Shown piece by piece: positions 16,102-24,768 of a stretch of 58,700 nucleotides of DNA. Both the position numbers and the translations under genes were made by a program. Origin of the DNA: an uncultured Lachnospiraceae bacterium (GTDB lineage: Bacteria > Bacillota > Clostridia > Lachnospirales > Lachnospiraceae); contig CANPIM010000015.1 in assembly GCA_947574135.1 (NCBI GenBank), positions 1 to 58,700 of the forward strand, written 5' to 3'. Position 1 is the stretch's first letter; each line of letters opens with the position of its first letter. Under the pieces are notes generated by a model that did not search any database, was not told the origin of the DNA, and was given only the letters and a program-made list of their open reading frames with translations.

Positions 16102-17118
16102 CTATCTCAGACAGTCAAAGCTTACAAAAGAAAATTCCTCTCCCAGACCCAGCTCCCGGGCGCGGAAATAAGCCACCCCGGCTACGGACACATCCATGGC
16201 TCCCGTTCCCACCGGTATGCAGATCACCCGCTTGCCGGACAGATCCCCCATCTGCCGCCGGCCGGCGGCCAGCTCTCCGATGGTGTAATCCATAGCCTCC
16301 ACAGAGAGCCTTCCGGTCTCTATGACCTTTGTGAGGGCTCCCCGGTGGGAACACTGGCCCACATGATCCACCACAATGTGATCTGCCGCCAAAAGAAGCT
16401 CCTCCTCACATTCCTGGTGAGAGCCCATGGGAAACACAATGGTTCCCGGCTGCACCCATTCCTTTTTCAGAAAGCTCTTCTTGGCCTGGGTCACGCAGAT
16501 AATCACATCCGCCCGGGCCGCCTCCTCCGGGGAACCGGCCACCACAATCTCCCCTTTTACCACCTCTTTCATATCCTGAGCATACCGCTGGGCCGCCTCC
16601 CGGGAGATGTCATACACCCGAACCTCCTCAAGGTCAAACCATTGAGAAATAGCCAGGGTCTGGGTATGCCCCTGTCCGCCCGCCCCATAAAGTCCCAGAC
16701 GCAGGCTTTTTTTGCCTGGCAGGAGATATTTCAGAGCCACGGCTGTCTGGGCTCCTGTGCGCAGGCCCGTAATATACGCTCCGTCCATCACGGACAGAAA
16801 CAGCCCCAGCCTTGGATCCGCCAGCAAAATCATGCCATTGATAAAGGGCAGACCCAGCTGCTCCCGCTTGGGATTCATAAATCCTCCCACCCACTTCATG
16901 CCTGCAAGATCCAGCCACCCCACATAGGCCGGCATGGCATTGAAAAAGCCCCCATAATAAGGATAATTTCCAGTTTCTCCCAGATCTAGCAGCACCTTTG
17001 TGGGGTTTACCACCGTTCCCTCTCCCATTCCCTGAAAGGTTTTCTCACAGATCTCCACAGCGCTTTTCATATCCATCACCTTGCGGATATCCTCCTGGCT
17101 AAGCAGCAATGTTTTCAT
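16102..17118 (-). CDS. Ornithine cyclodeaminase/mu-crystallin family protein
   Basis: 338 residues, usual length. The N-terminal domain has the lid strand (LLSQEDIRKVMDMKSAVE), the KWVGGFMNP substrate region and SVMDGAYITGLRTGAQTAVA. The NAD(P)-binding Rossmann fold begins at LGLYGAGGQGHTQTLA. The family covers ornithine cyclodeaminase, alanine dehydrogenase and imine or ketimine reductases, so the reaction is unknown. It has its own promoter (17219-17247) and sits between the regulators and the kinase operon, in the same orientation. An amino- or imino-compound step would be unusual for a plain sugar pathway. Confidence 0.82.
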   Translation of the reverse strand: MKTLLLSQEDIRKVMDMKSAVEICEKTFQGMGEGTVVNPTKVLLDLGETGNYPYYGGFFNAMPAYVGWLDLAGMKWVGGFMNPKREQLGLPFINGMILLADPRLGLFLSVMDGAYITGLRTGAQTAVALKYLLPGKKSLRLGLYGAGGQGHTQTLAISQWFDLEEVRVYDISREAAQRYAQDMKEVVKGEIVVAGSPEEAARADVIICVTQAKKSFLKKEWVQPGTIVFPMGSHQECEEELLLAADHIVVDHVGQCSHRGALTKVIETGRLSVEAMDYTIGELAAGRRQMGDLSGKRVICIPVGTGAMDVSVAGVAYFRARELGLGEEFSFVSFDCLR

Positions 17119-17218
17119 CTCTTCACTCCTTTTCTATGTTTCTTCTGCAGATCCTTGCATCAGGGCAATTCTTATTCCTTTTTCTGCGCCTGATCCGATT
17201 CTCCCATCTGCTGAGTTA

Positions 17219-17247
17219 AGTATAGCAGCCCGGGTGGATTGTGTCTG
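17219..17247 (-). promoter_or_regulatory. Probable promoter of the cyclodeaminase-family gene
   Basis: Minus strand: CAGACA (17247-17242), a 17-bp spacer and TATACT (17224-17219). It lies downstream of the GntR terminator and about 100 bp upstream of the gene. Confidence 0.5.
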
Positions 17248-17294
17248 TTTTTATGCAAAAGCACCTGTTTTCACCACTTTTTTAAGCGATATAT

Positions 17295-17341
17295 ATGCAA
17301 AAAATCCGAAGAATACCTTTTTTTAGATATTCCTCGGATTT
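17295..17341 (-). terminator. Terminator of the DeoR-GntR transcript
   Basis: AAATCCGAAGAATA (17302-17315) pairs with TATTCCTCGGATTT (17328-17341) with one mismatch around a 12-base loop. On the minus strand the stem runs straight into TTTTTTGC. It lies about 70 bp past the GntR stop. Confidence 0.8.
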
Positions 17342-17413
17342 CTGACAGACCTTATTATGCTGTAACTTTTTCCTCTGCTTTTCACAGCTCTCTGTTACCT
17401 TTTTCCAAATTCA

Positions 17414-18088
17414 TCAACATGACAGCAAAGTAAGAAACCGGCTGCACATCTGATCAATGTCCTCCCAGATCTCCTGCCTGGCTTGCCAGGAATTTCGGCT
17501 CCGCAGGGCCTGATAAATGGCAAAGTGATAGGGATACAAATCCGGGAGAAGTCCCTTGATCTCCTCCTGATTCTCTGTCCGATAGCGATACCGGAGAAGC
17601 TTATCCTGCATTTCCCCATAGAATTGCAGCAGCACCGGATTGCGGGAGGCCTTTACAATCAGGGCGTGAAACTGGGAGTTCTCCTGGCTGTACCGACTCT
17701 CAAAGGCTTCCTGCTTCCACTTCTGCAACAGATTTTTAAGCTGAGACAACTCCTGCTCCGTGATCCGTTTGGCCGCCAGAAAGGCTGCCTGACCCTCCAC
17801 AGCCTTGCGGGCCTCCATTAGCTCCAGATATTCCTGGCGGCTCACGGCTGTTACCCGGGGCATTTTTCCTCCGTCCTTTTCCAGAAATCCCTGCTCCAGC
17901 ATACGGTTTACCGCAATGCTCACCGGCGTGCGACTCACCTGCAGCTCCTTGGCAATGGCCGCCTCATTGATCCGCTCTCCGGCCTGTCTTTCCTGGCAGA
18001 TAATCTCTCTCACCAGCTCCTCATAAACCAGATCACTCAGGGAGGCAAAGGGCTTTTCCTTCTGAAGCTTCTTAAAATACTCCTCCAT
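17414..18088 (-). CDS. GntR-family (FCD type) transcriptional regulator
   Basis: 224 residues from the ATG at 18088. The N-terminal winged helix contains LVREIICQERQAGERINEAAIAKEL and VSRTPVSIAVNRMLEQGFLE. The C-terminal all-helical FCD effector domain starts near residue 95 (YLELMEARKAVEGQAA). FCD regulators respond to sugar acids or organic acids. Longer frames reach 18160 but would overlap the DeoR gene; the ATG at 18088 has GAAGAGG upstream and leaves a 32-bp gap. It probably controls the neighbouring catabolic operon. Confidence 0.85.
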   Translation of the reverse strand: MEEYFKKLQKEKPFASLSDLVYEELVREIICQERQAGERINEAAIAKELQVSRTPVSIAVNRMLEQGFLEKDGGKMPRVTAVSRQEYLELMEARKAVEGQAAFLAAKRITEQELSQLKNLLQKWKQEAFESRYSQENSQFHALIVKASRNPVLLQFYGEMQDKLLRYRYRTENQEEIKGLLPDLYPYHFAIYQALRSRNSWQARQEIWEDIDQMCSRFLTLLSC

Positions 18089-18120
18089 CCTCTTGACCTC
18101 TTCCTGGAACTTCCCCCTTC

Positions 18121-18918
18121 CTAGGGGTTTTCCCTCCTCCATTTTTCCATATCCACGCACATAAGCCGGGTGGAAAATCCCTCCAGCTGCTCCCGAATAG
18201 CCTTGTCAAGGCCGCTGTCCGTCACCAGCAGGTCCACATTGCCAAGCTCCGCATATCCAATAGGCTCGCACTCGGCAAATTTGCTGGAATCCCCCAATAT
18301 CACCGTCATATCGGAATTGCTGATGGCAATCTCCGCCAGGCGGGCCGTGTCAAAATCCGTTGTGGTGAGATATTTCTTTCCGTCATAGCCGTCCGTGCCA
18401 ATAAAGCATTTATCCGTATGAATCCGGGACAGGGCAATCTCCGCCAGATAGCCGCTAAAATCCTTTCGGTGCGGCCGATACTCCCCGCCCAGCATTACCA
18501 CAGGAAGATAGGGCGACAGCACCTCCAGAATGGCCAGGGAGTTGGTAAACACCTGAATATTCAAGGGCCTTTCATGGATCCGCCGCACAATCTCCATGCA
18601 AAAGCACAGCACCGTGGTGCCGGAATCACAGAAGATAGTATCCCCGTCCCGCAAAAGCCCCACGGCTGCCGCCGCAATGGCCCGCTTTTCCTCTATATTA
18701 TTTTGCGCCACCCGCTCAAAGGAATACTCCGCCGGGTTCTTGGCAGACAGCTGAATCCCTCCATAGACCCGGATGATCTTTCCCTCCTCCTCCAGTCTGG
18801 AAAACAGCCGCCGGGCCGTGGATTCAGACACCTGCAGCAACTCAACCACCTCGCCCAGCTCAAGCTTCCCTTTAATCCGCAGCTGATTCATTAACTCCTG
18901 CTCCCGCCAATCCTTCAT
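18121..18918 (-). CDS. DeoR-family sugar-phosphate-responsive regulator
   Basis: 265 residues. The N-terminal DeoR helix-turn-helix reads REQELMNQLRIKGKLELGEVVELLQVSESTARRLFSRLEEEGKI. The C-terminal DeoRC domain carries IFCDSGTTVLCFC, FTNSLAILEVL, LGGEYRPHRKDFSG and the CFIGTDGYD loop that binds a phosphorylated sugar in this family. I prefer the ATG at 18918, after GGGGACAGAGT, to the ATG at 18954, which has no ribosome binding site. It is co-transcribed with the GntR gene. Two regulators of different effector types suggest dual control of the operon by a sugar phosphate and an acid (inference). Confidence 0.86.
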   Translation of the reverse strand: MKDWREQELMNQLRIKGKLELGEVVELLQVSESTARRLFSRLEEEGKIIRVYGGIQLSAKNPAEYSFERVAQNNIEEKRAIAAAAVGLLRDGDTIFCDSGTTVLCFCMEIVRRIHERPLNIQVFTNSLAILEVLSPYLPVVMLGGEYRPHRKDFSGYLAEIALSRIHTDKCFIGTDGYDGKKYLTTTDFDTARLAEIAISNSDMTVILGDSSKFAECEPIGYAELGNVDLLVTDSGLDKAIREQLEGFSTRLMCVDMEKWRRENP

Positions 18919-19265
18919 ACTCTGTCCCCGCTTCCTGTTGTCCGTTGTCCGCATTTTAAATTATCCGTATTATAGCATATAAACCCTATATTTGTATATA
19001 CATTTTATAAATTATTCTCACACTTTAAATTTCTCATGTTACCTTTCCGCATATTATCCAAAACACAGCCGGAATGAGAGGAAACCGATCCAAAAGCAAA
19101 CCATTCAGGGATGCTTTTAACGGAAGCGAAATCCACTGCTTACGGAGACTAAAACGCGAAGGCATTCCTGAGCGTTTTCTAGTCGTAGTTAGCAGTTAGT
19201 TCGCTGGAGTGTTATCCCGTTTGCGTTGGATATGCTTCCTCCCATTTCGGCGTCCCTTGGCCAAT
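18919..19265. other. Non-coding gap between DeoR gene and polysaccharide cluster
   Basis: 347 bp without a credible gene. It holds an extended -10 element for the DeoR gene (TGC-TATAAT on the minus strand, 18977-18969), a 7-bp hairpin AAAAGCA/TGCTTTT (19092-19118), and a long imperfect inverted repeat (19118-19214) described separately. An open frame at 19196-19456 on the minus strand is out of frame with the end of the glycosyltransferase gene and was judged spurious. Confidence 0.6.
19118..19214. repeat. Long imperfect inverted repeat, possible structured RNA or element remnant
   Basis: From outside to inside: TAAC/GTTA (19118-19121, 19211-19214), AGCGAA/TTCGCT (19125-19130, 19200-19205), ACTGCT/AGCAGT (19135-19140, 19191-19196) and GACTAAAACGC/GCGTTTTCTAGTC (19147-19157, 19172-19184, with a 2-base bulge), closing a 14-base loop. 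The whole forms a stem of roughly 95 nt in either strand. It follows the end of the polysaccharide cluster. Confidence 0.55.
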
Positions 19266-20330
19266 TCATTGCCTCTTGTACTCTCTCCCCAGATAATACT
19301 GCGCCTTAAAAAATACCAGCACCAGCCAATAGCACAACCCATAATGCCGCCGGCGCATAAGATATATATACAGCCGGATAGAAAGGGACAGCTGATCCAT
19401 GGTATGAGATCCCAGGGCCTCCCGCACCATGGTATCCTCGCAGATCTGCCGCACATGCTCCACCACGGCCTTCCTCCCCGCCCGGTAATTCCGGTAGATC
19501 TCGTTTTTCACGGCCAGCACAGAGAGACTGAGGAAATCATTGCGGATCTGGGGCTTAAAATCATACACCTTCTTTACGTCGCTGATACGATATAGCTGCC
19601 GGGTAATGCGTTTTACCTTCTCCAGGTAGGCGCTGTCATGTTTTCCCGTCATAGAGCTATCGGTAATCCAGTAGTGATAGGGATAAAAATCCGGGAGAAC
19701 GCAAAGCTTTCTGGCATCCAGGAGAACGGGAAAGGTAATCTGCATATCCTCCCCCACGGAAACCCTGTCGCTGCAAAATTGCAGATTTTGCTCCAAAAGC
19801 AGTCTCCGGTAAAGCTTTGTCACCCGGGCCGGCTGAATGGTCCGCCCGAAAAAATGTCCGTCGTTGATAAGCCTGGGAAATTCCGCCTCCAGCTCCTTGC
19901 GCTCATAAACCTTCCGGCGAAAGTTGGAGCCCTCCCGACGCCCCGGAATCCTGGGATCCTGAAACTCATAGACCAGGCCGCAGACCACCACATCAGCCTT
20001 TTCTGCCACCGCCGTCTCATACATGCGGGCATACATATTTTCATCTATCCAGTCGTCGCTGTCCACAAACCCTACATAGCAGCTGGTAGCCAGAGCAAGT
20101 CCCGCCTTCCAGGCCGAGGTAAGGCCTCCATTCTCCTTGTGGAGCACCTTGATCCGGGCATCTTTTTTTGCATAGGCGTCACAAAGCCCGCCGGAGCCGT
20201 CGGTGGAGCCGTCATCCACCAGAATAATCTCCAGATCCTTTTTTGTCTGCCCTAAAATGCTGTCCACACACCGCTCCAACAGATGCTCCACATTGTAAAC
20301 CGGCACAATCACACTGACTGTCGCTTCCAT
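19266..20330 (-). CDS. GT2 family glycosyltransferase
   Basis: 354 residues. The N-terminal GT-A domain shows SVIVPVYNVEHLLERCVDSIL, IILVDDGSTDGS, the ENGGLTSAWKAGL segment and the metal-binding DSDDW. The region after about residue 230 is helical with a basic C-terminus. It transfers a sugar from a nucleotide donor to a growing polysaccharide or to a polymer precursor at the inner membrane face. It is the last gene of a cluster of three tandem GT2 genes, an acyltransferase, a flippase and a DUF2142 protein. AAGGAGCGG precedes the start. Confidence 0.88.
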   Translation of the reverse strand: MEATVSVIVPVYNVEHLLERCVDSILGQTKKDLEIILVDDGSTDGSGGLCDAYAKKDARIKVLHKENGGLTSAWKAGLALATSCYVGFVDSDDWIDENMYARMYETAVAEKADVVVCGLVYEFQDPRIPGRREGSNFRRKVYERKELEAEFPRLINDGHFFGRTIQPARVTKLYRRLLLEQNLQFCSDRVSVGEDMQITFPVLLDARKLCVLPDFYPYHYWITDSSMTGKHDSAYLEKVKRITRQLYRISDVKKVYDFKPQIRNDFLSLSVLAVKNEIYRNYRAGRKAVVEHVRQICEDTMVREALGSHTMDQLSLSIRLYIYLMRRRHYGLCYWLVLVFFKAQYYLGREYKRQ

Positions 20331-20392
20331 CCTGTTCTCCGCTCCTTTTCCTGCCGCCTGATGCCCCTCATCCCCGCTCTCTTTCCTTCTCC

Positions 20393-21409
20393 CTACTGTT
20401 TTCCGCTCTCACTCTTCACCCGCTCCAAAAGAACCCGGTAAAGCCCGGGCACATGGACAAAGAGCCAATATCCCACTTCGGTCCGCAGAGGAAACCTTCC
20501 GTAGGCCCGCACCCGTTTCTGTCCCTGCCGCACCAATTCCTGAATCCGCCGCCTGGCTTCCCTGTTTTCCGGCTGGAAATCCACCAGGCCAAAGTAAATA
20601 TCGATCATCCCGTCTGCAAAGGCCTGCAGGGCCTTTGGCATAAGATGGGCATATCCGTTCTCCTCAAAAAAATCCAGGCGCTCTTTCACACCGATAATCC
20701 AGTCCAGGCGGCGGGGATTAAAGCCCCGTGTAATACTGGCGGGCGCCACAAAATAGCCATATAGCGGCCGATCCACAAAGGCTCCCTGCCCGGTCCGGTG
20801 AAAAAGCTTGTAGGTCGTGGCCTCGTCCTCGTGAATCTGTCCCAGAGGATAGCGGATCCCCTGAAAAAGCTCCCGACGATACAGCTTATTCCAGGCCACC
20901 ACAAAATAGGCTCCGTCGGGATCATACAGCATCTCCATCAGCTCCCGGCGTCCGTAAACCCGAAGCCCGGACACTTCCTCCTCTTCCACGCTTCCTGCAC
21001 GGGCAGCCGTTTCTCTCCCTTTTTCAGGCAGCTCCTCCCCGTGCACATACATCCAGCGGCACAGACTTAGCTGGCTGCCGGTACATACGCAGGCCTTATA
21101 GAGGCTTTCTATAAAATCCGTTGCCACATAATCATCAGAATCAATAAAGGAAAGGTAGCTTCCCCGGGCCGCATCGATTCCCGCATTTCTTGCCCCGGAA
21201 AGGCCTGCATTCTTTTGATGAATCACCCGCACCCGGCTGTCTGCGGCTGCATATTTATCACAGAGGGCCGGACAGCCATCCGGAGATCCGTCATCCACCA
21301 AAATAATCTCCAGATTCTCATAAGTCTGGGCCAGCACGGAATCCACGCAGCGCTCCAGATAGGCCTCCACCTTATAGACGGGAATAATTACCGATATTAA
21401 ATCCTTCAT
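20393..21409 (-). CDS. GT2 family glycosyltransferase
   Basis: 338 residues. The GT-A domain is SVIIPVYKVEAYLERCVDSVL, IILVDDGSPDGCP, KNAGLSGARNAGID and FIDSDDYV, followed by the acceptor region with AWNKLYRRELF and IHEDEATTYKLFH, typical of capsular or exopolysaccharide GT2 enzymes. It is closely related to its two neighbours, which suggests local duplication and divergence. It lies 23 bp after the upstream GT2 gene. The donor and acceptor are unknown. Confidence 0.88.
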   Translation of the reverse strand: MKDLISVIIPVYKVEAYLERCVDSVLAQTYENLEIILVDDGSPDGCPALCDKYAAADSRVRVIHQKNAGLSGARNAGIDAARGSYLSFIDSDDYVATDFIESLYKACVCTGSQLSLCRWMYVHGEELPEKGRETAARAGSVEEEEVSGLRVYGRRELMEMLYDPDGAYFVVAWNKLYRRELFQGIRYPLGQIHEDEATTYKLFHRTGQGAFVDRPLYGYFVAPASITRGFNPRRLDWIIGVKERLDFFEENGYAHLMPKALQAFADGMIDIYFGLVDFQPENREARRRIQELVRQGQKRVRAYGRFPLRTEVGYWLFVHVPGLYRVLLERVKSESGKQ

Positions 21410-21432
21410 CCCTGGATATCCTTTCCAAATTT

Positions 21433-22542
21433 TTACAGTTCATCTGTCCATTGCCTCTTTCCTGGGCTTCCATTAGAGACAGGGGAAGCATTCCCTCTGC
21501 ATTTTCTCCTGGCCCGCACCACAAAGCTGCGCAAAAGGCTTAAAAGCCAGGTAAGCCCTGCAAATCCGTGCCCCAGGCTCCACTGAATCACCCGGTAATC
21601 CAAAGGCCCGGGCCTTCCCAGCCGACAGGCCCGGCGCACCTGTTTGTCTTTGCAAAGCCTTCGGATTTCCTCCCGCTTCTGCCTTCCCGTCATCTCCCTG
21701 TCAAAGGGCAGCCGCTCCACATCATCCAGACATTCACACAGAAACCGGGTTTCCACCACCTGATAGATGGCACGCTTCTCTTCCTCCCCCAGGCTTTCCC
21801 CCTCTTTTTCCAAAAAGGCTTCTGACAGAAAAAATTCCTCCGCCTCCTTCCGGATGCGCTTGGCTAGCTTAAGCTTATCCCGCCGCTTTTTATCCGACAG
21901 ACTTTGCCCCGTTTCCTCCTGGATATAGTGATAAAGGGGCCTTTCCACCAGCACCACACGGCTTCCGGAAAGGTCCGCCTCCTCCCTGCCGAAAGCCCCT
22001 CTGCAGGCCATGAGATACTGGAAATTAAACAGCAGATCCTCCCCCAGGCTTAAATCCTCCGGAAAGCTTCCCGTCAGTTCCCGAAGGAAGAGCTTATTCC
22101 AGGGCATATTCAAAAAGCCCTCTTTGTATAAATCCAGAAGGGTCTCCTTTGCCCGGGGCAGCTTTTCCACATCCGATCCCACATAGTGATGATGATATCC
22201 ACAGACAGCCATGAAGCCCTTGCTCTTTTCCAAAGCCTGGCGCATAGCATGACAGTAATCCGGTTCCACATAATCGTCACTGTCCACAAACTGAACATAT
22301 ATTCCCATCGCTGCCTGAAGGCCGGCGTTTCGGGCCGAGGACACCCCTCCATTTTCCTTGTGAAGCACCCGAATCCGGGGATCCCTCCTGGCAAGATCGT
22401 CGCAGATACCCGGACAGCCATCCGGGGAACCATCGTCCACCAGAAGAATCTCCAGCTCCTCTTCCCTCTGGGCCAGCAAACTTTCCACACAGCGGACCAG
22501 GGTTTTTTCACTTTTATACACCGGCACAATCACACTGATCAT
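21433..22542 (-). CDS. GT2 family glycosyltransferase
   Basis: 369 residues. The N-terminal GT-A domain has SVIVPVYKSEKTLVRCVESLL, ILLVDDGSPDGCP, ENGGVSSARNAGLQ and FVDSDDYVEP. MPWNKLFLREL and LGEDLLFNFQYL mark the acceptor side. The C-terminal ~60 residues are basic with a hydrophobic patch (GFAGLTWLLSLLRSFVVRARRK), suggesting membrane association. Eleven bp separate it from the acyltransferase gene upstream. Confidence 0.88.
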   Translation of the reverse strand: MISVIVPVYKSEKTLVRCVESLLAQREEELEILLVDDGSPDGCPGICDDLARRDPRIRVLHKENGGVSSARNAGLQAAMGIYVQFVDSDDYVEPDYCHAMRQALEKSKGFMAVCGYHHHYVGSDVEKLPRAKETLLDLYKEGFLNMPWNKLFLRELTGSFPEDLSLGEDLLFNFQYLMACRGAFGREEADLSGSRVVLVERPLYHYIQEETGQSLSDKKRRDKLKLAKRIRKEAEEFFLSEAFLEKEGESLGEEEKRAIYQVVETRFLCECLDDVERLPFDREMTGRQKREEIRRLCKDKQVRRACRLGRPGPLDYRVIQWSLGHGFAGLTWLLSLLRSFVVRARRKCRGNASPVSNGSPGKRQWTDEL

Positions 22543-22553
22543 CTCTGCCTCAC

Positions 22554-23090
22554 CTACTCCTTCTCCCTAAGGGGGCGCTGGGGCTTGTGGATTCCCAGAT
22601 AAAGGTGCCTTGGCTTCACCTGTCCTCTCACCACAGTGCCCGCCGCGATAACCGCCCCGTCTCCAATGACGCTTCCCTTTAGGATTACCACATTGGCCCC
22701 AATCCACACATCCTTCCCGATATTCACCGGAGCCGTCTGATAATGCCCCCATCCGGCCCGGTAATCGTGATCGTGATCCACGATGACCACATGGTTGGCA
22801 ATCTGACATCGATCCCCAATGGAAATCCGGTCCATACAGGTAATGCTTACCTGGGTATTCATAAAACATTTATCCCCTATGGAAAGCTCGCCCCCCTCTA
22901 TCCGCAGAAATAAGCCAAACCGGGAAACCGTCTCCTTTCCCAGACATAGCCTGCCCTTTTTGTCTATATGAAGCTCCGTATGCTTCCCAAAGGCCTGGAC
23001 CCAAGGCAGGGAAAGCTGCCTTCCATATTTTAATTTCCACCAGAATATTCGTGGCAGAGACACCGCTGCCCGCACGGCCAATTCCTTCAT
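22554..23090 (-). CDS. Left-handed beta-helix (hexapeptide) acyltransferase
   Basis: 178 residues from the ATG at 23090, which has GAGAGG 8 bp upstream; a longer frame to 23165 lacks a good site. The hexapeptide repeat core runs from about residue 65 to 160: ISIGDRCQIANHV, VDHDHDY with the catalytic His, VNIGKDVWIGANVVILKGSVIGDGAVIAAGTVV. Such enzymes acetylate sugars in surface polysaccharides (WcaF/NodL-like). Its place among glycosyltransferases fits acetyl decoration of the repeat unit. Confidence 0.86.
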   Translation of the reverse strand: MKELAVRAAVSLPRIFWWKLKYGRQLSLPWVQAFGKHTELHIDKKGRLCLGKETVSRFGLFLRIEGGELSIGDKCFMNTQVSITCMDRISIGDRCQIANHVVIVDHDHDYRAGWGHYQTAPVNIGKDVWIGANVVILKGSVIGDGAVIAAGTVVRGQVKPRHLYLGIHKPQRPLREKE

Positions 23091-23185
23091 GCCTGTTTCC
23101 TCTCTCCTTGTCCTCCGGCTGCTTTCCCGCCCGCTCCCTTTTCCCAAGGCATTCTCCCAGCCCATTTGCTTGCTTCCACTTCTTT

Positions 23186-24709
23186 TTATCCCCGCCCAAG
23201 CTTTTCCTTAAGCTTCCTAAATATCATCTCCCGCTCCCCCCTTCGAAGCACAATGAAAAAGTTCACCCCCAGGGCCACCACGCCGGTGCTGCACCCCACC
23301 AGAAACAATTCCGCCCAGCTGTGAATGGGAAAAAGGAGCTGAGACAATACTCCCAGAAGCCAGATACACCCGATGGACACCAGGCCCATGCCAATGTCCC
23401 CATAGAAATAATTCCATTTCAGATCCAGACACCGGGCTGCATAAATGGGCGTGAAGGTGAGATTCCGAATAAGGCCGATAACCGTGCTCACCCCGGCAAT
23501 GGCATAAAGTCCCAAATCCGTCACCTGCAAAAGCGCAAACACAATGGCTGTAGTTACGGCTCCGCTGCCCACCATGACCAGAGAATTCACCCGTACCTTT
23601 TTGGTGATAATAAACACATGGTACAGCACCTGAATGCTGGCGCTGACAAACAATACGGCCATGGACAGCACCGCCAGCCGATACAATAGCTCCTGATCCG
23701 AGCGCCAGTGCATCCACAGGGAGAAAAAGGCTCTTCCATAGGCTACCACAAAGGCAATGGGAATACTCATCATAAAAATCATTATCCGGTTGGAGCTCTT
23801 GATCACATCCAGAAGCTCCTGCCTGTTCTCCCTGGCATAGGCAATGGTAATGCTGGGAGTGAAAACGCCTACCACGGTTCCCATAAGGGAGGAGAGCATG
23901 GTGGGAATCTGCTTGGCAATGGCCAGAGAATTCATGGCCCCGGCGCTGATAAACACATTGGCAATAAAGGTGTCCAAACCGTCCAGCAAAACCTGTCCCA
24001 GCCTGGTCACAGAATTCCAAGCCCCCAGAGAAATCAGCTCCCGCACCTTTTCCCAGCGGAAAAAGCCTTTTCGGATATGAATCTGGGGAAGCAGCCGGCG
24101 GGTAAACCGGAAATTGGCTGCCGCCACAATCCCCGTGGCCACCACAGAGCCCAGGCCCACATACCAGAGGCAGGCAGGAAAAAACCGGTAAGTAATAAAG
24201 AGCAGCAGTACCCGGCTAAGCTCCGATGCAATGGTAGCCAGGGAGGTTAACTCCAGCCGATTCAGACTGTAGGTCGTCACGCCGAATACGGAGGTGATAA
24301 TGCTCAGGAAAAAATTCACAAACACAAAGCCCCAGAGAATCTGTACATCCCGAAGAATTTCCCCCGGCACCTGGAGCAGCTGATTCAAAAACAGCACCAC
24401 ACACACTGCGGGAATCAGAAAAATCCCTGCCATCATGAGATTGGCATAGAATACCGAAGAAAAATATTCATTGGCTCCCTGATTGTCATTTTTGTGCAGC
24501 TGAATGGTGATAAAACGGCTGGCCATGGTATTCAGCGCCGAAACCACAATCTGCGCCCAGATCACAATGTCATTGGCCGTCTTGATAAACCCGTAGCCGT
24601 CGCTGATATTGCTGTCAATCACCCCGGTGAGCACAAAACTGATTCCCAGATTGATGACAAAAACCAGCAGCTGAGCCGACATATTAATGGCTAAACGCTT
24701 TTTATCCAT
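23186..24709 (-). CDS. Wzx-like polysaccharide flippase
   Basis: 507 residues with about 12-14 hydrophobic segments, starting MDKKRLAINMSAQLLVFVINLGISFVLTG, the pattern of the MATE/MOP superfamily polysaccharide exporters. Charged loops such as FRWEKVRELISLGAWNSVTRLGQ are usual for this family. It would flip the lipid-linked repeat unit to the outer face. It directly follows the DUF2142 gene (59 bp gap). No Wzy-type polymerase is obvious, unless the DUF2142 protein has a related role. Confidence 0.86.
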   Translation of the reverse strand: MDKKRLAINMSAQLLVFVINLGISFVLTGVIDSNISDGYGFIKTANDIVIWAQIVVSALNTMASRFITIQLHKNDNQGANEYFSSVFYANLMMAGIFLIPAVCVVLFLNQLLQVPGEILRDVQILWGFVFVNFFLSIITSVFGVTTYSLNRLELTSLATIASELSRVLLLFITYRFFPACLWYVGLGSVVATGIVAAANFRFTRRLLPQIHIRKGFFRWEKVRELISLGAWNSVTRLGQVLLDGLDTFIANVFISAGAMNSLAIAKQIPTMLSSLMGTVVGVFTPSITIAYARENRQELLDVIKSSNRIMIFMMSIPIAFVVAYGRAFFSLWMHWRSDQELLYRLAVLSMAVLFVSASIQVLYHVFIITKKVRVNSLVMVGSGAVTTAIVFALLQVTDLGLYAIAGVSTVIGLIRNLTFTPIYAARCLDLKWNYFYGDIGMGLVSIGCIWLLGVLSQLLFPIHSWAELFLVGCSTGVVALGVNFFIVLRRGEREMIFRKLKEKLGRG

Positions 24710-24768
24710 GTACCTCCTCCAACAGGCCTGCCTGGCCCATATCTCTTTTCCCTGTACAGGTAGATCCT

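Noticed and set aside
19118-19214. Integron attC site
   Set aside because: The outer ends lack the RYYYAAC and GTTRRRY core sites, and no integrase or cassette is nearby.
19196-19456. 86-codon minus-strand open frame
   Set aside because: It overlaps the end of a clear glycosyltransferase gene in another frame and shows no family features beyond chance Trp/Cys content.
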